64,000 nt of DNA from assembly GCA_036346275.1 (NCBI GenBank), contig CM070723.1:4650001-4714000 (forward strand), given 5' to 3'. The notes beneath the pieces are model-generated. The model was not told the DNA's origin, searched no databases, and saw only the letters and a program-made list of their open reading frames with translations. Of the stretch, positions 56,821 to 64,000 are shown piece after piece; within the stretch, counting starts at the first letter, position 1, and the number at the start of each line of letters is the position of its first letter. Source of the DNA: Otatea glauca. Its lineage: Eukaryota > Streptophyta > Magnoliopsida > Poales > Poaceae. The translations under genes and the position numbers were made by a program.

Positions 56821-59783
56821 ATGGCCATGGACAAGTCTATCCTGACCGAGGAGAAGATCAAGGAATTGGAAGACCAGGGTTTGATCCCTCCTCGCGCAAT
56901 GCTGCGGTGGGATCCAAATGGAGATGACACAAAACCAGTTCCCCAAGAAGGGCGCCTCGTGTTGTTCGCAACTTTGTTGAGGTTAGGGTTCTGTCTCCCA
57001 GAGAGTTCCTTGCCGATGTGCTTGATCATTATGAGATCGAGCTACATCATCTTCCTCCCAATTCTATCCCCATTCTGAGCGTTTTTCGCATCTTTATGAG
57101 GCTTTCTTGGGGATTCCCCCTCTGGTCCACCTTTTTTGTTTCTTTTATCAATACACAAAAAACAACAAAAGCCAAGATCTTTTTGGGAGTGCATATTTTA
57201 AGCTCTAGGATAAGATGACTTCCCAATATCCCCCTCTCCCGACCAAGGATACTTGGCGCGACTACCGAAAGGAATGGTTTTACTCGAAGATCCCTGGGGA
57301 AGCCATCTCCATTTTACCAGGAAAGCGGCCCCAAGTTGGACCAAGTCCGAGATGAAGAGGGAAAAGGACTCATTGGTCTTGACCGATGAGGAGAAGGATA
57401 TTGTAAAAATAATCGGGAAAATGGTGAACAAAGATCTTACGGGGCAGAAAATCATATATGATTTTTTCTCCATAAAATTAGTCCATTAAAGAGGCGGTGC
57501 CGATTTGCTTGGAGGTTGGAAGGTGACCAGGATTCGACTAAGGACGAACCTAAAGGTAAATAAACTTTCCATAGCCGACCTCTTTATTCTTATTTGAATG
57601 TATGCTGAAATTTTATTTCTTCGATCATTACTAACCGCCGAAGAGGCCTTGTCGAGAGTTGCGTCTATGCTGCACATCTCTGTCGATGGCTCCAACCTAG
57701 CTACTTTGGATAAGCAACCATCTAGCCTGATCGGGCAATCTGATGAGTTCATAAATGAACGCATCATGGTAAGTAAAAGATTGGAATATTTTTTTTATCT
57801 CCAATCTTTGACAATTGATAATTGATTTTAAATAGATGCATGGTCATAAATGACCTGCCGAGCAATCTGAGGTTTTGTCCTCAGCCCCTCCGGTCAAGAA
57901 GATGAAGACCAGGAGTGCTTCAACAACGATAGTTCCTGCTGTTGCTGAGACTGGTGCTGCCCCGACCAGCACTAGTCAAGGATTGGTGCCGACCAGAGCT
58001 ATACACTCGAAGCGTGCTCATGATACAGCTCAAGGAAAGAAGGTGTCTTTCGCTGCAGAGATGCAGACGAGGACTTCTCCCCAGGTGCGCCCAAAAAAAT
58101 GATTCAACCACAATTGGGATCGCCCATTTCGACATCCCCAAACTTCCCGTTTGTTCAGGGTGAAAGCGAAGACTCAAATGATGATGTTCCTCTAATTATA
58201 AGGAGACAAAGGAAGGCATCTACTATTGGAGCTTCTACTCGCCAATGCTGGTACATATATCTTTATTTTAAATGCTTGTTATTGTTGTTTTTTTTATTTT
58301 TAATTTTTGAATTGTCTATTTACAGTCCCCAAGCACCTGCTTCTGGTCCCTCTGACGATCCGATCATGGCTGCGTAGGTTTCGATGGAGGCTATCCCGTC
58401 GGTTGTCCTAGTGACGACCAACGAGGAGAATGTCTTAGCTTCGGCCGAAGAGGCTGTTTCGACCAGCGGGCAAATCATCCCGCCCAACTCGGGAAATGAA
58501 GGTCCATCGACCTCTACGGGTGAGTCGCTGGTCGGTCAAAATCCGTCGGCCACATAGGGGGTTGAGCCTCCTCTGGTGACAACAGTTGAGGCGGCAAAGG
58601 CGACCACTTCTACTAGTGGGGAGATCAAGGACCCTCCTCCTGCAGATAAAACAATGATGATTCCGATCAGTGGGGGACACCTCCTGAAAGGGTGATTACC
58701 CAATCAGAGATTCTCCCGTTAGCATCTTCCTCTGGTCAATCCGACCAGAGAGATTTTAAGCAAGTCTTTCACAACCTGCAAATGAAGGTATGTATCTATC
58801 CTCTCTATTTTTTATTTTGAGAAGGATAACTTTTTAATTCATTTGCTTTTTGCTTTTGTTACAGCATTCACAGGAAATACTCGACCTGTTAAACCAACAG
58901 GTGAAAATTCTGGCTAAGGCCGAAATAAAAAAGTAAGGAATGATTTTTCCTTTTGAATCTTTCTTCATTTTATTATACTTGCTCTAATTGAACTGTTTGG
59001 AAACAAAGAAAAAAAATGAATAAAAGAGCTTGAGAAGCAACTCCTGGTGGCACAGAATACCGCAAAGGGGTACGAATTTGACCTTGTCGCTGCCAATGAC
59101 AAGGTTAAATATAACGAAGAGAAGAATGCTAGACTCCATGAAGCCTTCAAAATAAATGAAGACAGAGTTCAAAGGCTCCCTGAGGAGTACAAAAACACTC
59201 TTCAAGACAAAGAATATGAGATAACAAGTAAACATATTTTACTGTTTTTAGAACTTAATTTTGTCTGATAAAACTAAGATTATAATGCTAATTTTTGCAG
59301 ACCTAAAAATATGATAAAGGATAACCAATCTCAACTTGCCAAATGGGAAGAAGAGAGAATAAAGGTCGTAGAACAAAAGTTGGTCATGCAAGGAGAATTT
59401 GAAAAAAATGATCGATCAACTAAAGATCTTCACCAAAGATTTGGCAACAATTCAGAGAGGTAGGATCTCTACCCTAAATTTTATTCTTGAGCAGCTTCAA
59501 AAAAATTGCGATAGATTTAAAAGGAAAAGAAATTAAACTTATAAATATGTCATTTGAGGAATTGGTGGAGGGAGTAAACAGCCAAATGAAGATAACTCAA
59601 AGACAAATCCCCCTCATAGCGCACACTATGAAGAAGGCACTTGAAGTTACGATTGCTTCCCAAGTAGGCAGCCTCTTCATCAAGTTGAGGCATTTCTACA
59701 AGGATGTGGTCGAACTAGAGAAGTTGGCGCCTGACCTAAATCTCAGCTCTCAAGATAAACTAATAAGAGACGTGCAGAAGTAG
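56821..59783 (+). pseudogene. antisense gene of the Tat-type element (gypsy-type putative transposase domain protein), spliced and decayed
   Basis: Starts MAMDKSILTEEKIKELEDQG, followed by LIPPRAMLRWDPNGDD and, after a frame change, DHYEIELHHLPPNSIPI and WTKSEMKREKDSLVLTDEEK. This is the protein known from grasses as a putative gypsy-type transposon protein. The middle is low-complexity (Pro/Ser/Thr), and the end is likely coiled coil (ELEKQLLVAQNT, EEYKNTLQDKEYE), finishing DLNLSSQDKLIRDVQK. Canonical introns are visible at 57769-57835, 58251-58325, 58788-58864 and 59228-59300 (67-77 bp), so the gene looks spliced. Frame changes near 57.0-57.3 kb and a TGA just after the first of these introns show decay. 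Its function is not established; it is convergent with pol. Confidence 0.75.
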
Positions 59784-60266
59784 CTTTTGCCATTGAGATA
59801 TGCATGAAGAATGTAAAGATTATCTATAAACAAAATGTATTATCTCAGATGAATGAAAAGAAACTCTTTTTGTGTCAAATTCTACTTTGTGTATATTTCT
59901 GTACATATTTTTTCTGAGTATATCATGTACTAGCCCCAACTGTTTGTGCATTGAACAGCGATGTGTTCGGAATACAAATAGTTTTAATGTGCCGATGAAC
60001 TCCTTCACGTAGTACTTGGTATTAACTGCCAGTAGATCGGAGATAAGGTCATGCTAATGAGTTTCAATGTAGTAAGAACTGGCTTACAAGAAAAATATCT
60101 ATCAGATGTTATCTCACAATCCGACCAGCAACCTTATACATTGTGTTTGAAGAGGTCGGTCAAGAAATGACTTTCGTGAGCTCCCAGAGAATTATCAGAA
60201 ACAAACACAATATAGAAATTATGACAATTAAAGAAATGGCATACGTAAATGAAAAAAAGAACTTAT
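59784..60266. other. spacer between the convergent antisense gene and pol
   Basis: AT-rich DNA between the two 3' ends. It would contain both polyadenylation regions. No gene. Confidence 0.5.
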
Positions 60267-61590
60267 TTACACATAAAATTTGCGAAGGTGTTGGATATTC
60301 CAAGCGTTTGATAAAACTCGTCCATCTTCCATAGCAAGCCGAACAGAACCTGGTCGTGTAATCAATACTACAGTAAAAGGACCTTCCCATTTGGGAGATA
60401 ACTTATTTAAATTAGACTGATTCTAGATACGCCTTAGAACCAGATATCCCATGTTCAGCTTACGTGGTTGTACTCTTTTACTGTAATACCTTTTTAAGCC
60501 TTGCAAATAGGATGCTGATCTGATCAGTGCTCAATCTCGCTTTTCTCCTAGAAGATTGATATTGTCTTCGCGTTGTTCTTATTGATTAACCTGTTCGTAG
60601 AGAGATGCGTGTGTTGAGCCTAAATGGATTTCACCTGGCAAAACAGCTTCTGCTCCGTAGACCAGTTGGAAAGGAGTTTCTCCTGTAGCTCTACTGGTCG
60701 TTGTTCTAATGGCCCAAAGCACAGAGTAGAGGTCATCTACCTAAGCCCCCGAGCGTTTGGTAAGACGATCAAACACTCTCTTTTTTATACCTTGTATAAT
60801 TTGGCCATTGGCTCTTTCAACTGCTCCATTACTCTGAGGATGAGCAACTGAAGCGAAACAAAATTTTGTGCCTATTTCATCACAGTAATCTTGAAATAAA
60901 TCGCTAACGAATTGCGATCCATTGTCAGTAATTAGTCTACTAGGTACACCAAACCTAGTTACTACATTTTTCACAAAGAACTTTTTGGCAGCCTGCGCTA
61001 TAATTGTCACTACAGGCTCAGCCTCTATCCATTTTGTGAATGTGTCAATTGCAACAAATAAGAATTTAAATCCATTAGCCGCTCTTGGCAAAGGACCTAC
61101 TATATTGATACCCCATGTCGAAAATGGCCATGACAAAGGAATTACTTGCGGTTGATTAGCAGGTAAATGCACTTGCCGAGCATGAAATTGACATTTCTCC
61201 CAAGTCTTCACAAGATGCATAGCATCCTGTAAGGCAGTTGGCCAATATAAGCCTTATCGGAAAGCTTTACCGACCAGTGTTCTATATGAAGCATGTGCTC
61301 CACACAAGCCCCCATGTATCTCATTTAACAATGTTTTTCCCTGTTCCTGGGTTATACATCGTATGAGGATACCATGTGTGCCCTTCCAATATAGGGTATT
61401 GCCGAGAATTTTGTAAATTCGCGCCTTTCGAATTAATCTGTCTTTTTTGTGAATATCCTTAGGTAGTGTCCCATTTTCTAGATAGGTTTTAAATGGTTTA
61501 GCCCAATCTGAATTCTGCTCAAGGACTCCAACCTCATCATTGGTCGGGGATTGTTCTGTGAATATATCTGTAGAAGGCTTAGACAAATAC
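60267..61590 (-). pseudogene. Tat-type integrase with damaged catalytic and zinc-binding residues
   Basis: On the minus strand: a zinc-binding region (NEIHGGLCGAHASYRTL, then HLVKTWEKCQFHARQ, where Trp sits in place of the usual first Cys of the CxxC pair). The core follows, with WGINIVGP (Asn at the first catalytic Asp position, codon 61104-61106), ITDNGSQFV (second Asp kept) and NGAVERANG (Glu kept). It ends NAWNIQHLRKFYV with a stop at 60267-60269. Frames break near 61.25 kb and 60.74 kb. Loss of a DDE residue plus the frame breaks means it cannot work. RNase H lies upstream in element direction. Confidence 0.88.
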
Positions 61591-61789
61591 TTGAGAAATA
61601 CACCTATTGGAACAGGTGATCGTGAGGAACCAAATTTAGATAACTGGTCTGCTAAAGTGTTTTCTTTTCGCGGTATATATTGGACTTCAAAATTATTGAA
61701 GTATTTTTTCCAATTTCCTCATTTCATCCAGGTAGTGAGCCATTACCTCATCGGACGTCCTATATTTCTTTTTAACCTGGCTTACGACT

Positions 61790-63260
61790 AATTGCGAATC
61801 ACCCATCGCAAGTAGCTGACGGACTCCAAGGGATTTTGCTGCTCGAAGCCCAGCTAGAAGACTTTCATACTCTGCTACATTATTGGTAGCACGAAAATGG
61901 ATCTGGATTACATACTTGATCTCCCTAAGGTGTAACCAATACTATGCCAGCCCCCGATCCCTTGATTTCTCGATAACTATCAAAGTATAACTTCCAAAGT
62001 TCGATATCAATGTTATCCTCTTGTACAGAGGGTTCATTATTCATCCATTCAGCAATGAAATATGCTAAGATTTGGGACTTAATTGCTGTTCGAGGGACGA
62101 AATGGATGTCAAAAGATCTAAGCTCAACCGCCCACTTAGCAATCCGACCAGTTGCGTCTTGGTTGTGCAGAATATTGCCCAAATCAAAGAAAGATGGTAT
62201 TGTAATCCGATGTGATTGGAAATAATGTCTCGATTTTCTAGAAGCCATTAATAGAGCATAAAGTAACTTTTGAACATGAGGGTTTCACTCCTTAGGTCCA
62301 TGTAGAACTTCACTCACATAGTAAACTGGTTTTTTAATGTTATCTCGTTCGATAATTAACACAACACTGACTACACTGTCTGTAGCCGCTAGGTATACCA
62401 ATAAAGGTTCTCCAGGACTTGGCGAGACTAGGATTGGTGGATTTTGCAAATAAGTCTTTATATCTCCAAAGGCTTTATCTGTTTCATCCGTCCAATGGAA
62501 TTTATCTTTTTTTCGTATTACCTTAAAGAAAGGCAATCCCTGTTCTCCTGATCTTGAAATAAAATGACTGAGAGCAGCCATCCGACCAGTTAAACTTTGA
62601 ACCTCCTTTAACGTAGAAGTTGGTCGTAGGGATTCAATGGCTTTAATTTTCTCAGGGTTTATTTCAATTCCTCGTGAACAGATAAGAAAACCAAGCAACT
62701 TTCCAGAAGAAACACCAAAAACACACTTTTCTGGATTAAGCTTAATTTTGTGTTTATTCAAATTATTGAAAGTCTCAGCCATGTCTGACAAATGATCAGA
62801 GCTAATTTTGCTCTTTACAACGAGATCATCAACGTAAGCTTCAATATTATGCCCTATCTGACTATGGAAAGTCTTCTGCATAAGTCGCTGGTACATGGCT
62901 CCAGCATTTTTCAGCCCAAACCGCATCTTCTTGTAATAGTAAACGCCGAACGAGGTTATGAAGTTTTCTCTTCATCTTCGCTCGCCATGCTTATTTGATG
63001 GTAACCTGAATACGCATCCAGAAAACTCAGCAATTCGCAGCCCGCTGTAGAATAAACCAATTAGTCTATTTTGCGCAAAGAAAAATCATCTTTTAGACAA
63101 GCTTTATTTAAACTAGTAAAGTCAACGCACATGCACCATTTACCGTTTGCTTTCTTGACCATGATCGGATTCACAAGCCAATCAGGATGATCAACTTCAC
63201 GAATGAAACCAGCTTCCAAAAGTTTATCTAACTCTTGTCGGATGGCTTCTCACCAATCAG
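61790..63260 (-). pseudogene. Tat-type reverse transcriptase and RNase H, interrupted
   Basis: On the minus strand RT begins near 63.24 kb (LLEAGFIREVDHPDW, VKKANGKWCMCVDFTSLNKA). An in-frame TAA lies at 63061-63063. The polymerase box EAYVDDLVV is at about 62825-62836 and the thumb/connection at LTGRMAALSHFISRSGE. The tether and RNase H follow (KFHWTDETDKAFGDI; WAVELRSFDIHFVPR; LWKLYFDSYREIKGSGAG), with frame breaks near 62.93 and 62.27 kb. The order RT-RNase H-integrase is that of Ty3-gypsy. Confidence 0.9.
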
Positions 63261-63514
63261 GAGCCAATCGCCGTAGCTTCTGCTTCACTAGTCGTACGTC
63301 AGGTCGAATAGCTAACCTGTGCTCTATCACTTCCCTTGGGACTCAGGTATGTCGGATGGTTTCCATGCAAACACATCTACATTAGCCCGAAGGAAAGTGA
63401 CGAGCGCATCTTCCTATTTGGCATCCATTGATGATCCTATCCGAACAGTTTTTGACTGGTCGGTGGGATCAATGGGAACTTGCTTTGTATGCTCATTAGG
63501 TTGAGGAATGGCCT

Positions 63515-64000
63515 TCAGCCTTTCTGTCTTGTTAGATTCGCCTGCAGTTTCTGCATTATTAGCATGACCCAGCGGTAATTGATCGACAATTTCAAGCAAT
63601 TTGCGATCACAATTGAGTGCAGTAAGTTGATACCTTGCACTGTAATCATGCCTTTTGGATCAAGAATTTTTAAACTCTGGTAAGCATGATGAGTTGCTGC
63701 CATGAACTTTGTTAGTGAAGGCCTACCCAAGATGGCATTATATGCTAACTCAAAATCAACAATTTCAAACGAAATTAACTCTGTTTGAAAATTATCAGCA
63801 TTTCCAAAGGTGACAGGTAGCATGATCTGTCCTATTGGAGTTACTGAAGGACCAGGTACAATCCCAAAAAATAGATTTGTAACAGGTCCGATCTTAGAAC
63901 GAGGAATTTGCATCTCATCCAAAATATGGATAAAAAGCAAATCCAAAGAACTTCCCCCATCAATTAAAACCCTCCCTACTTTGCAATTACTAATAGTAGG
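63515..64000 (-). pseudogene. Tat-type aspartic protease region, cut by the window edge
   Basis: On the minus strand VGRVLIDGGSSLDLLF carries the retropepsin active-site region (Asp codon at 63959-63961, in the D-G-G form common in this lineage). YNAILGRPSLTKFMAATHH, the second conserved block, follows. The N-terminal part and gag lie right of the window. The frame is open to 63515. Confidence 0.82.

Larger units (their letters stand above)
56129..64000 (-). mobile_element. Ty3-gypsy retrotransposon of the Tat type, partial, minus orientation
   Basis: In element direction (minus strand) the order is protease (64000 leftward), RT, RNase H and integrase to about 60267, then a gene of opposite direction at 56821-59783. 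RT before integrase marks Ty3-gypsy, and an antisense gene after integrase is characteristic of Tat-lineage grass elements (RIRE2, Grande, Cinful types). It is broken by stops and frameshifts. gag and the 5' LTR are beyond the right edge. I could not identify the 3' LTR, which should lie left of about 56.2 kb, so the left border is only the edge of the 6-kb LTR-like sequence. Confidence 0.85.

Noticed and set aside
59460..59494. A further intron in the antisense gene
   Set aside because: GT and AG are present but the span is 35 bp, shorter than plant introns normally are.

Overview
The window is nuclear DNA of a grass (Poaceae, probably a panicoid). This is inferred from monocot-type class III peroxidase genes with GC-rich exons, GT-AG introns, and several LTR-retrotransposon, hAT, Tourist and Helitron-like families typical of grass genomes. 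A few host genes sit in a dense, nested transposon landscape. Nothing suggests a plasmid, phage or bacterial origin, apart from one odd ORF (28131-28523) that I could not place.

Layout. 0.6-7.0 kb: a decayed Ty1-copia retrotransposon (two LTRs, gag, protease remnant, integrase, RT/RNase H, polypurine tract) inserted at what looks like the last codons of an unidentified host gene. 7.85-8.4 kb: a Helitron-like repeat unit. 10.0-13.8 kb: a hAT-type element with a perfect 8-bp target duplication and a decayed hAT transposase. 14.1-19.5 kb: a four-exon pyrrolidone-carboxylate (pyroglutamyl) peptidase-like gene, whose third intron is filled by a 3.2-kb solo LTR with a perfect 5-bp target duplication. 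21.1-23.2 kb: an intact class III peroxidase gene followed by a 5'-truncated, frameshifted copy. 23.3-24.0 kb: a second Helitron-like unit with a textbook 3' hairpin plus CTAG. 25.4-26.9 kb: a copia-type solo LTR. 27.8-29.5 kb: a peroxidase relic, an unidentified ORF and a hAT-type MITE. 30.5-31.6 kb: a second intact peroxidase gene on the minus strand. 33-47 kb: MITEs, three more Helitron-like units, two abutting long LTR-like sequences with a nested hAT-like element, and a candidate unidentified membrane-protein gene (43.2-43.75 kb, minus). 47.4-49.6 kb: microsatellites, duplicated foldbacks and a long palindrome. 50.1-56.1 kb: a 6-kb LTR-like sequence with about 85-bp inverted ends. 56.1-64.0 kb: part of a Ty3-gypsy element of the Tat type in minus orientation. 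Its broken pol faces a convergent, apparently spliced antisense gene on the plus strand, and the element runs off the right edge.

How the genes work together. The two intact peroxidases are secreted haem enzymes of one local family, with a truncated copy and a fragment between them, which suggests local duplication and decay. The peptidase is a cytosolic cysteine-peptidase-type enzyme expected to remove N-terminal pyroglutamate. The rest is mobile DNA. The most interesting signals are the antisense gene with canonical introns inside the Tat-type element, the five-copy Helitron-like family built from palindromic GGTCCTTTTTCGG units, the solo LTR 28 bp from a splice acceptor, and a palindrome conserved near one end of two otherwise different long LTRs. 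All calls come from reading the sequence by eye; no database search was run.
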